Made by a program: the position numbers and the translations under genes. Positions 18,928 through 27,006 of a DNA stretch of 64,000 nucleotides are shown here, one piece after another (position 1 is the stretch's first letter; each line of letters opens with the position of its first letter). Origin of the DNA: Rubellimicrobium sp. CFH 75288 (GTDB lineage: Bacteria; Pseudomonadota; Alphaproteobacteria; Rhodobacterales; Rhodobacteraceae). A model generated the notes under the pieces. It saw nothing but the letters and a program-made list of their open reading frames with translations, did not search any database and was not told the origin of the DNA. The stretch lies in the NCBI RefSeq assembly GCF_009904055.1, contig NZ_WYDP01000001.1, positions 248,001 through 312,000 of the forward strand, in the 5' to 3' direction.

Positions 18928-21885
18928 TCACCTCCCGAAGATGAGCGAATTGGGGTTGCGCTCGATGGCGCGGGCCAGATCGGCGACCGCGCGGGCGGCG
19001 GCGCCGACCTCGCCGATGGCGATCTGGGCCTCGCGCACGATGCCGGCGGTGCCCGTCAGGCCCTCGATGGCCAGGCCGGCCTGATCCAGAAGGCCGCCCG
19101 TGCGGCCGATCAGGGCGGGCAGGCTGTCGGCCGCCGCCCGGAGGGACGCCAGCGCCGCATTGGCATTGGCGATCACCCCTCCTTCGCGGGCCTCGCGCAG
19201 CAGGGCTTCCGCTTCGCTCAGGGCGGCCGAGAGATCGCCGGGCAGCGCCTGGGCGGCCGGAGAGCCCACGAGCGCGTTGGCCGCAGCCGCCAGCGCGCGG
19301 ACCTCCTCGGCCACCTCCTCGAGGGGCAGCGCGTCGGCGCGCGCGGCGAGGCTGTCAAGCCGGGCGACGATGCCGGGCAGGCCCTGCGCCGCCGTCTCGA
19401 TGGATGCTGCCGCCGCCTGGGCGGAGGCGAGCGTGGCGTTGGCATTCGCCACGAGTCCCCCTTCCCGCACCTCGCGCAGCAGGGCCTCCGCTTCGCTCAG
19501 GGCAGCCGAGAGATCGCCGGGCAGCGCCTGGGCGGCCGGAGAGCCCACGAGCGCGTTGGCCGCAGCCGCCAGCGCGCGGACCTCCTCGGCCACCTCCTCG
19601 AGGGGCAGCGCGTCGGCGCGCGCGGCGAGGCTGTCAAGCCGGGCGACGATGCCGGGCAGGCCCTGCGCCGCCGTCTCGATGGATGCTGCCGCCGCCTGGG
19701 CGGAGGCGAGCGTGGCGTTGGCATTCGCCACGAGTCCCCCTTCCCGCACCTCGCGCAGCAGGGCCTCCGCTTCGCTCAGGGCAGCCGAGAGATCGCCGGG
19801 CAGCGCCTGGGCGGCCGGAGAGCCCACGAGCGCGTTGGCCGCAGCCGCCAGCGCGCGGACCTCCTCGGCCACCTCCTCGAGGGGCAGCGCGTCGGCGCGC
19901 GCGGCGAGGCTGTCGAGCCGGGCGACGATGCCCGGCAGGCCCTCGGCCGCCGACCGGACCGAGGCTGCAGCGGCCTCGGCCGAAGCCAGTGTGGCATCGA
20001 GCCGCGCGGCCAGCGCGGCGGCATCCACCTGATCCAGCGACGCACGCAGGTCGGCCAGACCGGCGCGCGCTTCGGCCACGGCAGCCTCGGCTTCGGCACC
20101 GATGCCGGCCAGACGCTGGGGGAAGTCCTGAACCCCCGGCTGCGCCAGCAGCGCGCGCGCATCCCGGGCCACGCCCGTCAGTTCGGCCAGCAGGGTCTCG
20201 GGGTCGAGCGCCTCCACCCGCGCGGCGACGCCCGACAGGCGCGAGACCAGATCCGGCAGACCGTCCGAGGCCACGGCGATGCGGTCTGCTGCCGTCGCGG
20301 CCGAGTCGAGTGCGGCAGCCAGGCGGCCCGCGGCATCGACCTCCTCCAGCCGGAGCAGAAGCGCCCGCAGGTCGGCGGTGGCGCCCTCCACCTCGGCCAG
20401 GGCCCGCGACAGGTCGGCGGGGAGCGCCTGGGTCGCAGGAGCGGCGGTGATCGTGCGCATGTCGGCCAGGACGCCCCGCAGATCGCCGGGAATGGCCTGC
20501 GTCTCGGCTGAGCCCACGAGGCGGGAGGCGTTGTCGAGAAAGCCCACCGCCGAGGCCAGCAGTTGCTCGATGGGCAGCGCGTCGATCCGCGCCAGGGTGC
20601 TCTGCGCACTCGCGGCCACGTCGGTCACGTCGGGGTCCGTCGTGGGCAGGAGGGGATAGGGCTGAGCCTCGGGATCGAGGCGGGCCGGCGGCGCGTCGGC
20701 CACATCCACAAGCTGGATCTTCAGACCCCCCGTCAGGATGTTTCCGGTGGCGAGTCGGGCGCGGAGGCCCTCGGCCACGCGCTCGGCGAACCAGGCCAGC
20801 GCCTCGTCCTCCGTGCCGCTCAGCCCGAAGCGGCTGGGACGGATCGACAGGACCGCCTGAACGCGGACGCGTGCATCGCCGAACCGCTCGGCGTCCACGA
20901 CACCGGAGACTCCCGTGACCTCGCCCACGCGCAATCCCTCGAGTTCGACCGGGGCCCCGGCGGCGAGACCCGTCCCCGACCCCTCGAATTCGGCCATCAG
21001 CGTGAGGGTGGGACCCTGCGGCTCGGCGAAGATGGAGGCGCGTGCCGCGGCTTCGTCCCAGTGCACGAAGAACACCGCGCCATCCTCGACCGGCTCGCCC
21101 GAGGCCACAAAGGTGTCGAAGGTGAGGCCGCCGACGATCAGCGAGGAAAGCGAGGCGAAGTTGACCTCCGCCCCTGCCGCACCCAGCGACAGGGTGAAGC
21201 CCGAGGCATCCCAGAACCGCGTGAACGGGGTCACCAGCCGGTCGTAGGGCGCATAGACCACCGCATCGGCCTCGACCGAGAGCCCGTCCTCGGCCACGCG
21301 CGGATCGCCGACGCGGCCCACCTCTACGCCCTTGTAGAGAAGGGGCACCGCGGCCGTCAGAAGACCCTCGGTCGCCCGCAGCGTCAGCCGCAGGCCCTGC
21401 TGGCCCGCCGAGAGCAGCGGCTGGGTCGCCTGTCCCTGGTAGAGGTCCAGCGGCTCGCCGGGCACGTCGTCCCAGACGCCCTCGATGAACACGCCCGACA
21501 GGACCGTCTCGATCCCCGAGATCCCCTGGGTGGAGATGACGGGGCGGACCACCCAGAACTGGGCATCCTCGTCCACATAGGGCGCCACTTCGGGGTCGAG
21601 CCGCACGGAGACGAGGACTTGGCCCAGCCCCTCGGTGAACTGGACCCGCTCGACCAGACCCACCGTGACGTCCCGGAACCGCAGCTCCGTCTCGCGCGGG
21701 GTGACGCCCGCGGCCGAGTCGAAGGCGATCTGGATCACGGGACCGGCGCTGCGGAAGTTCTGCCAGGCCAGACCCAGTGCGATCAGGAGGGCGGCGAGCG
21801 GCACGAGCCACACGACCGAGACGCGATCCCAGATGCTGCGCCGCATCGAGGTCACGGGGATCGGAGGGGGGTCAGGCTCGCTCAT
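18928..21885 (-). CDS. pqiB: PqiB-type MCE tunnel protein, unusually long
   Basis: This inner-membrane-anchored, periplasm-spanning MCE protein belongs to a family that forms hexameric tubes for lipid movement between membranes. One TM helix lies near residues 22-42 (VVWLVPLAALLIALGLAW), followed by three MCE domains (about 46-135, 160-235, 290-385), with GIETVLSGVFIEG in the first. E. coli PqiB has 546 residues; this one has 985. The extra length is an Ala/Leu/Glu-rich helical region from about 420 to the end, including three tandem 93-residue repeats (about 633-911). Longer helices would lengthen the needle. Start ATG 21885 overlaps the upstream pqiA stop (ATGA). Loss of repeats between strains is likely given the DNA identity. 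Confidence 0.88.
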   Translation of the reverse strand: MSEPDPPPIPVTSMRRSIWDRVSVVWLVPLAALLIALGLAWQNFRSAGPVIQIAFDSAAGVTPRETELRFRDVTVGLVERVQFTEGLGQVLVSVRLDPEVAPYVDEDAQFWVVRPVISTQGISGIETVLSGVFIEGVWDDVPGEPLDLYQGQATQPLLSAGQQGLRLTLRATEGLLTAAVPLLYKGVEVGRVGDPRVAEDGLSVEADAVVYAPYDRLVTPFTRFWDASGFTLSLGAAGAEVNFASLSSLIVGGLTFDTFVASGEPVEDGAVFFVHWDEAAARASIFAEPQGPTLTLMAEFEGSGTGLAAGAPVELEGLRVGEVTGVSGVVDAERFGDARVRVQAVLSIRPSRFGLSGTEDEALAWFAERVAEGLRARLATGNILTGGLKIQLVDVADAPPARLDPEAQPYPLLPTTDPDVTDVAASAQSTLARIDALPIEQLLASAVGFLDNASRLVGSAETQAIPGDLRGVLADMRTITAAPATQALPADLSRALAEVEGATADLRALLLRLEEVDAAGRLAAALDSAATAADRIAVASDGLPDLVSRLSGVAARVEALDPETLLAELTGVARDARALLAQPGVQDFPQRLAGIGAEAEAAVAEARAGLADLRASLDQVDAAALAARLDATLASAEAAAASVRSAAEGLPGIVARLDSLAARADALPLEEVAEEVRALAAAANALVGSPAAQALPGDLSAALSEAEALLREVREGGLVANANATLASAQAAAASIETAAQGLPGIVARLDSLAARADALPLEEVAEEVRALAAAANALVGSPAAQALPGDLSAALSEAEALLREVREGGLVANANATLASAQAAAASIETAAQGLPGIVARLDSLAARADALPLEEVAEEVRALAAAANALVGSPAAQALPGDLSAALSEAEALLREAREGGVIANANAALASLRAAADSLPALIGRTGGLLDQAGLAIEGLTGTAGIVREAQIAIGEVGAAARAVADLARAIERNPNSLIFGR
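19150..19986 (-). repeat. Three tandem 279-bp repeats within pqiB
   Basis: Marker sequence GAGATCGCCGGGCAGCG occurs at 19231, 19510 and 19789, a period of exactly 279 bases (93 codons). The blocks 19229-19507 and 19508-19786 look identical by eye, and the third, encoding the most N-terminal unit, diverges only toward its high-coordinate end. Each unit encodes GLPGIVARLDSLAARADAL and LPGDLSAALSEAEALLREVR. The edges given are approximate. Assembly collapse or expansion is possible in such a block. Confidence 0.92.
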
Positions 21886-22583
21886 GCCGCGGGGCGACCA
21901 CCCGAGGGCCGGGGCGCCGTCTCGCGCAGCGCCTCGCGTTCGATGCCGTCCCAGATCAGACGCGGGTCGAAGGCTTGGGCAGACAGCATCGTGAAGATCA
22001 CCGACAGGGCAAAGGCGAGCGCCGCAGGTCCGGGATTGATGGACGCGACCACGTTGAGTTGCACGAGCGAGACCAGGATCGCAACCACGAACACGTCGAT
22101 CATGGACCAGCGCCCGATGTAATCCACGATCTCGTAGAGGCGCATCCGCAGGCTCGCCGAGACGCGGGACGCGCGACTGACGGACAGCGCCAGAAAGGCG
22201 ATGGCGAGGAACTTGGCGATCGGGATGCCCACGGAGGCGACGATGACGATGAGCGCCACGCCGGCGCTGCCCGATATCCACAACTGGATGGCGCCCCCGA
22301 CAATGGTGGCCTCCTCGGTGACAAAGAGCGTCCGCGTCAGCAGCATCGGCCAGACGAGCGAGGGGATGTAGGCCATGAGGCCCGCGACCCACCAGGCCCA
22401 GACCCGCGAGAGCGACCGCGGGTCGCGCGACACGAGGCGCGCCCCGCAGCGGCCGCACAGCGTGGCTCCGGCCGGCCAGACGCGGGTGCAGCGGCGGCAG
22501 GCGACGAGGCCCGCCTCGCGCGCCGTCAGGGCCGCCAGCGGCGTCAGCGTCGCTCGAGGCTCTTCCACACCGACCACCGGCAT
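21882..22583 (-). CDS. pqiA: PqiA-domain membrane protein (second of two)
   Basis: This is a single PqiA domain of 233 residues: an N-terminal zinc-ribbon (CRRCTRVWPAGATLCGRCG, near residues 29-47) followed by four hydrophobic helices and the family motif RWSMIDVFVVAILVSLVQL. E. coli PqiA is one protein with two such domains; here they are two genes. The chosen ATG at 22583 overlaps the preceding pqiA by 40 bases, which is long, so a later start such as a GTG near 22577 or 22568 is possible. The stop overlaps the pqiB start. Confidence 0.85.
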   Translation of the reverse strand: MPVVGVEEPRATLTPLAALTAREAGLVACRRCTRVWPAGATLCGRCGARLVSRDPRSLSRVWAWWVAGLMAYIPSLVWPMLLTRTLFVTEEATIVGGAIQLWISGSAGVALIVIVASVGIPIAKFLAIAFLALSVSRASRVSASLRMRLYEIVDYIGRWSMIDVFVVAILVSLVQLNVVASINPGPAALAFALSVIFTMLSAQAFDPRLIWDGIEREALRETAPRPSGGRPAA

Positions 22584-23188
22584 ACCAGCCGGTCCTGCGC
22601 GATCGTCACCACGACAAGAGCCGCGAACATCCAGAAGGCGGGACCCAGGGACACCGTGGCCAGATCGGCGATCTTGACCAGGCTGACGGCACAGCCCAGC
22701 GCGAAGATCTCCGCCATGGACCACGGCCTCATGGCCTCGGCGAGACGGAAGGCCGCGGGCGCGTGGCGGGCGGGGGGACGATCAAAGACCACGGGAACGA
22801 GCGTGTAGAGGATCAGGGCTGCCCGCGCCAGCGGCAGAAGCACGATCGCTGCCACGACCGCAAACGAGACGAGGAGCATCGGCCCGCCGGTGAAGCTGGT
22901 GGCGACCTCCCACAGCGTCGCCTCGCGGCTCAGGCCGCGGATGTCGATGCGCAGGAACGGAAACCACAGGGCTCCCATCACCAGAACTGTCGCGGCGAGC
23001 GCGAAGGAGATGATCGCCATGCCGGCATGGCGGCGCGGCGAGATGAGGACGGTGTGGCAGCGGCCGCACAACGCGCGGCTGCCGGGGCGGATCTCGGCCG
23101 ACCGGTAGAGGGCGTCGCATTCGGGGCAGGCGATCAGGGTCTCCAGCCTCCGGTCGTCCCTCGGAACTCCCCCGACGATGCGGTCCAT
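22544..23188 (-). CDS. pqiA: PqiA-domain membrane protein (first of two)
   Basis: This 214-residue protein heads the pqi operon. It has a zinc-ribbon (CPECDALYRS...CGRCHTVL, about residues 24-48) and four TM helices with RPWSMAEIFALGCAVSLVKI, the counterpart of the motif in the next gene. PqiA partners the MCE protein PqiB at the inner membrane; its biochemical role is not fully known. ATG 23188 is preceded by GAGGAGAG. No paraquat- or SoxR-type operator is evident in the short space to the metal transporter gene at 23214. Confidence 0.85.
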   Translation of the reverse strand: MDRIVGGVPRDDRRLETLIACPECDALYRSAEIRPGSRALCGRCHTVLISPRRHAGMAIISFALAATVLVMGALWFPFLRIDIRGLSREATLWEVATSFTGGPMLLVSFAVVAAIVLLPLARAALILYTLVPVVFDRPPARHAPAAFRLAEAMRPWSMAEIFALGCAVSLVKIADLATVSLGPAFWMFAALVVVTIAQDRLVCRWSVWKSLERR

Positions 23189-23213
23189 GGCTCTCTCCTC
23201 CGCCGGACGAGAC

Positions 23214-24173
23214 TTACGCCTCTCCGGATGGCCCGTCCAACGCCGCGGCACCGGGGCGGCCTGCAGCGGCGGGACGCCGCCGGGGTCCGAACCCTGCCGC
23301 CAGGGCGAGAGCGAGGCCGCCGAGCACCGCGATGGTTCCGGCGGCGCTGACCGAGGCCGGCGCGCCCAGCCAGAGCGGCCCGTAGCCGCCGAGGATCGTG
23401 CCTCCGGCCGCGCAGCCGGCGGCCAAGAGGAGCGACAGGCGCAGCTGGGTCTCGAAGCGGTCCGTGAGGAGCCGTGCCGCGGCTGGCGGCACGGTGAGCA
23501 TCGCAATGACGACGATGGCGCCCACGGCCTGGAACGCCGCCACCGCCGCGGTCGCCGTGGCCGCAACGAGGGCCAGGCCCGTCAGGGCCGGCCGCTGGCC
23601 GGTGACGCGCGCGTGATCCTCGTCGAAGGTGGAGGCGAACAGCGGACGCCGGAGAAGCCACAGGACCGACGCCACGCCGAGAAGGGTCGCGGCCAGGACG
23701 CCGATCTGCGGCGGAAGGCCCCGAAGCGCCGCCCCGTCGAGCAGCGAGGACCAGCCCGTGGCATCCAGCCAGACGAGGGATTCGAGATTGCCCATCAGCG
23801 CGTGCTCCACGTCCAGATGGACCCGGGCAGCTCCCGAGAGCTCCAGAAGCAGCACGCCCAGCGCGAAGAGCGTGGTAAAGGCCGCGCCCATGGCGGTGCC
23901 CGGATCGACCCGGCCCCGGCGTCGGATCGCCTCGACCAGCCCGACCGCGACCAGGGCCGCCGCCAGGGCGCCGAGGGCGAGCGGCACCGGGCTCAGCGTC
24001 CCCGTCAGGACAAAGGCCACCACGAGCCCGGGCAGGACCGAATGGGCCACGGCATCGCCCAGCATGGCCTGCCGCCGCAGCAGCAGCCAGTTGCCCGGCA
24101 GCGCGCAGGCCAGCGCGGCCAGCACGGCCGCCGTCAGGGGCGGTAGCGTCAGGATGACGAACTCGGCCCCCAT
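23214..24173 (-). CDS. Mn/Zn ABC transporter permease (ABC-3 family), second
   Basis: This is an integral-membrane subunit of a metal-chelate ABC importer of the ABC-3 (ZnuB/SitD/TroD) family, 319 residues with about eight or nine TM helices. Family signatures are QAMLGDAVAHSVLPGLVVAF near residues 35-54 and the cytoplasmic segment FASTFDEDHARVTG. It follows the other permease with one base between stop and start. Two different permeases are typical of SitABCD/TroABCD-type Mn or Fe systems, whereas ZnuABC has one. Confidence 0.88.
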   Translation of the reverse strand: MGAEFVILTLPPLTAAVLAALACALPGNWLLLRRQAMLGDAVAHSVLPGLVVAFVLTGTLSPVPLALGALAAALVAVGLVEAIRRRGRVDPGTAMGAAFTTLFALGVLLLELSGAARVHLDVEHALMGNLESLVWLDATGWSSLLDGAALRGLPPQIGVLAATLLGVASVLWLLRRPLFASTFDEDHARVTGQRPALTGLALVAATATAAVAAFQAVGAIVVIAMLTVPPAAARLLTDRFETQLRLSLLLAAGCAAGGTILGGYGPLWLGAPASVSAAGTIAVLGGLALALAAGFGPRRRPAAAGRPGAAALDGPSGEA

Positions 24174-24174
24174 C

Positions 24175-25212
24175 CTAGCTGCGCCCCTGCCGGAGAGCCT
24201 CGAGCGTCTCGGCCGGCAGGACAGCGCCCAGGGGCGTGCGGCCGTCGTCGCGCTCGAGCAGCGGCGATCGGGGCTCCTTCAGGCGCAGGCGTGTCCAGAG
24301 CGCCCCCTCGGCCGCGTCGATCAGGGGACGGCGATCGGGTCGGCGGCGGGCGGTCGGCCCGCGCAGGAGCAGCGACAGCCCGGCCAGGAGGGCGGCGCAG
24401 AGAACCACGAGGGGACCCGCAGGCAGGCCGGGTGCGGCAGCGGACAGGGCCGCGCCGACCCAACCGGCAGCCCCGCCCAGGACGGCCGCAAGCGCCATCA
24501 TCGGCCCCGCCCGCCGCGTCCAGGCCCGCGCCGCCAGCGCGGGCAGGATGAGAAGGGCAACGACGAGGACGACGCCCACCAGCCGGATGCCGGCGATCAC
24601 CACCAGCAGGACGAGGAGCATCGCCATCCGGTCGAGCAGGCGGACCGGCAGGCCGGAGGCGGCGGCATGACCCTCGTCGAAGGCGAGCAGGGCCAGGGGG
24701 CGCCGGAGAAGCGCGACCGCCGCCAGCACCAGGGCTGCCACCGCCGCGACGGCCGCCACGTCCGCGCGCAGCATCCCGGCCGTCGAGCCCACCAGGAAGC
24801 CCTCCAGCCCGGCCGGTTCGCCCCAGCGCAGCCCCTGGATCAGGGTGAGCAGCACGAGACCGAGGCCGAAGGCGACCGAGAGGGTCGTCGCGATGGCGGC
24901 ATCCGCCGGAAGCCGCGTGCGCGCCGCGAGCGCCTCGACGGCGAGAAGGGCGAGGCCGGCCGTGAGCGCCGCCCCCGCCATGAGGCCCGGCAACCACCGT
25001 CCGCTGCCCCCGAGGCCCGCCATCAGGAGAAAGGCCGCCGCCAGGCCCGGCAGGGCCGCATGGGCCATGGCGTCCGACACGAGGGCCCGGCGGCGCAGCA
25101 CCATGACGCTGCCTGCCGCCCCGGCCGCAAGGCCCAGGAGCGCCGCCCCCAGCACGACGCTGGCCGCGTTGTGACCGGCCTGGAGCACGATCGCCTGAAG
25201 AAGCGCCGTCAT
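24175..25212 (-). CDS. Mn/Zn ABC transporter permease (ABC-3 family), first
   Basis: This second membrane subunit of the metal importer has 345 residues with eight or nine TM helices. It shows RRALVSDAMAHAALPGLAAA near residues 41-60 and LLAFDEGHAAASGLPVRLLD, matching the paralogue downstream. A hydrophilic 50-residue C-terminal tail (after ARRRPDRRPLIDAAEGALWT) follows the last helix. Its start overlaps the ATPase gene by four bases. Order SBP-ATPase-permease-permease equals sitABCD. Confidence 0.88.
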   Translation of the reverse strand: MTALLQAIVLQAGHNAASVVLGAALLGLAAGAAGSVMVLRRRALVSDAMAHAALPGLAAAFLLMAGLGGSGRWLPGLMAGAALTAGLALLAVEALAARTRLPADAAIATTLSVAFGLGLVLLTLIQGLRWGEPAGLEGFLVGSTAGMLRADVAAVAAVAALVLAAVALLRRPLALLAFDEGHAAASGLPVRLLDRMAMLLVLLVVIAGIRLVGVVLVVALLILPALAARAWTRRAGPMMALAAVLGGAAGWVGAALSAAAPGLPAGPLVVLCAALLAGLSLLLRGPTARRRPDRRPLIDAAEGALWTRLRLKEPRSPLLERDDGRTPLGAVLPAETLEALRQGRS

Positions 25213-25988
25213 CCGTCCAGACCGGCGAGGGCGAGCGGGTCGAGCCGCCCGCCATAGGTCGCCTGAAGGGTCCGCGCCGTCAGCGCGAGCGCCACCGGCC
25301 CCTCGGCCAGCACGCGCCGGTTGAGCAGGACCGCCCGGTCGAAGCGGCGCAGGACGGTGCCGAGGTCGTGGTGAACGGCGACGACGGTGCGACCTTCGTC
25401 GCGCAGCTCGCGGAGAACCCGGAGGATGGACTCCTCGCTCGCTGCGTCCACACCGGCCAGGGGTTCGTCCAGAAGGAACAGGTCCGCCCCCTGCGCGAGG
25501 GCACGCGCGAGGAACACCCGTTGCTGCTGACCGCCGGACAGGGCGCCGATCGGACGGTCCGCCAGCGGCAGAAGCCCCACCCGGTCGAGGGCGGCGCGGG
25601 CGCGGTCGCGATGGCGGGGGCGGACCCGTCCCAGCAGGCCCAGCTCGCGCTGAAGTCCCATCAGCGCCACATCCTCGATGGTGGCGGGGAAGTCCCAGTC
25701 CACGCTCGCCCGCTGCGGGACATAGGCGACGCGGCCGCGCATCCGGTCCAGATCCCCGCCCCAGAAGAACGCCCGGCCCGCCTCCGGGCGCAGAAGGCCC
25801 AGCGCGGCGCGCAGCAGGGTGGACTTGCCGGCCCCGTTCGGCCCGAGGATCGCGGTCATCGTTCCCGGCGGCACCGTCAGGTCCGCGCCGAGCAGGACGG
25901 GCTGCCCGCCATAGCCAGCCGTCAGGCCGCGCAGCGCCAGCGGGCTGTCGCGCAGATCGACCTCGGGAAAGGCGCCGGGCGCGTTCAC
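25209..25988 (-). CDS. Mn/Zn ABC transporter ATPase
   Basis: This 259-residue ATPase subunit carries Walker A GPNGAGKST (about residues 49-57), Q-loop YVPQRASVDWDFP, signature LSGGQQQR, Walker B LFLLDEP and switch His in VHHDLGTV. The VPQR...VDWDFP block after the Q-loop is characteristic of Zn/Mn importers (ZnuC/MntB/SitB). It overlaps the SBP gene by four bases and the permease gene by four bases, so the four genes form one translationally coupled unit. Confidence 0.92.
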   Translation of the reverse strand: MNAPGAFPEVDLRDSPLALRGLTAGYGGQPVLLGADLTVPPGTMTAILGPNGAGKSTLLRAALGLLRPEAGRAFFWGGDLDRMRGRVAYVPQRASVDWDFPATIEDVALMGLQRELGLLGRVRPRHRDRARAALDRVGLLPLADRPIGALSGGQQQRVFLARALAQGADLFLLDEPLAGVDAASEESILRVLRELRDEGRTVVAVHHDLGTVLRRFDRAVLLNRRVLAEGPVALALTARTLQATYGGRLDPLALAGLDG

Positions 25989-26932
25989 GACCCGAGCCGG
26001 CCCAGCCGGCCCCGCTCGGGCGCCTCGCCGCCGAGAGCGCGGGCGATGGTGGTGGCGTTGTGGTCGATCATCCCGGGATAGGTTCCCTCGTAGGTGCCTT
26101 CGGGGCCCATCGCGTCCGACAGGAGCGTGCCGCCCAGCACCACCTCGTGCCCCCGCGCGGCGGCACCCTCGATCAGCGCGCGCAGGTTGCGGTCGGGAAC
26201 GGAACTCTCGACGAAGACGGCACCGATGCGCCGCTCGACCAGAAGGGAGACCAGCTCCTCGATGCGGGCGATCCCCGCCTCGGATTCGGTCGAGATGCCC
26301 TGGATGCCCTCGACCTCCCAGCCATGCGCACGGCCCCAGTAGCGGAAGGCGTCATGGGCGGTCACGAGGATGCGCGACTCCTCGGGCACGGTGGCGAGCA
26401 CCTCGTCGGCATAGTCGCGCAGCGCGGCCAGCTCCTCCTGCCAGGCGGGCAGGGCCCCGGCGGCCGGGAGACCCGCCTCCTCCAGCGCGGCCGCGATCGC
26501 GACGGATGCCTCGGACCAGAGGGCGGGATCGAGCCAGACATGGGGATCGGGGCGGCCGTAATCCTCGTCCTCGAGAAGCCAGTCGGCGGGGATCGCCTCG
26601 GCCACCGCCACCACCGGGCGGCGCGCGGCCAGATCCGTGAGAAGCCGCTCCATCTGCGCCTCGAGCCCGAGACCGTTCCAGAGGACGAGGTCGGCCCCGA
26701 GCAGGGCCGCCAGGTCGGAGCGGGTCTGGCGGAAGGCGTGCGGGTCCGAGCCGGGCGGCATCAGCGCCCGCACCGTCGCACCCTCCCCGCCGAGCGTCCG
26801 CGCCGTGTCGGCGATCATGCCGGTGGTGGCGACCACGTTCACGCTTCCGGGGGAGGCGGCTCGGGCGGGCAGGACCGGGCCGAGAGCGAGAAGCCCGAGA
26901 ACCGTGCGGCGCGACAGGGCCCGAACCATCAT
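25985..26932 (-). CDS. Mn/Zn ABC transporter substrate-binding protein (ZnuA/SitA family)
   Basis: This periplasmic metal-binding protein has 315 residues including an N-terminal signal with two arginines (ALSRRTVLGLLALGPVLPA). Metal-ligand regions of the cluster A-I family are present: GSDPHAFRQT, DPHVWLDP, VTAHDAFRYWG and FVESSVPDRNL. No His-rich loop, which most ZnuA have, is seen, so Mn2+ (or Fe2+) is more likely than Zn2+. Start: ATG 26932 with AGGAG nine bases upstream; the next codon is also ATG. It is the first gene of the operon, directly behind the paired boxes at 26962-27006. Confidence 0.9.
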   Translation of the reverse strand: MMVRALSRRTVLGLLALGPVLPARAASPGSVNVVATTGMIADTARTLGGEGATVRALMPPGSDPHAFRQTRSDLAALLGADLVLWNGLGLEAQMERLLTDLAARRPVVAVAEAIPADWLLEDEDYGRPDPHVWLDPALWSEASVAIAAALEEAGLPAAGALPAWQEELAALRDYADEVLATVPEESRILVTAHDAFRYWGRAHGWEVEGIQGISTESEAGIARIEELVSLLVERRIGAVFVESSVPDRNLRALIEGAAARGHEVVLGGTLLSDAMGPEGTYEGTYPGMIDHNATTIARALGGEAPERGRLGRLGS

Positions 26933-26961
26933 GAGATCTCCTCGACCAGCCGCCGGGATAT

Positions 26962-27006
26962 TGCGACTCGTTCTCATCTCGTCAAGGGTATTGCGAACGA
27001 CTCGCA
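26962..27006 (-). promoter_or_regulatory. Paired metalloregulator-like boxes upstream of the metal importer
   Basis: Box B (26992-27006) is TGCGA-N5-TCGCA, a perfect inverted repeat. Box A (26962-26976) read on the minus strand is TGAGAACGAGTCGCA, 13 of 15 identical to box B (TGCGAACGACTCGCA). Their centres are 30 bases apart, about three helical turns, and they lie 30 to 75 bases upstream of the SBP start. Fur-family Mur/Fur sites in alphaproteobacteria have a similar TGC...GCA inverted-repeat form, so a Mn- or Zn-responsive repressor is the likeliest ligand. Box B lies inside the 3' end of the antiporter gene. Confidence 0.6.

Noticed and set aside
19150-19986. 279-bp tandem repeats as a possible integrated repeat element or CRISPR
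   Set aside because: The period is a multiple of three, the frame stays open, and the units encode helical protein sequence within pqiB.
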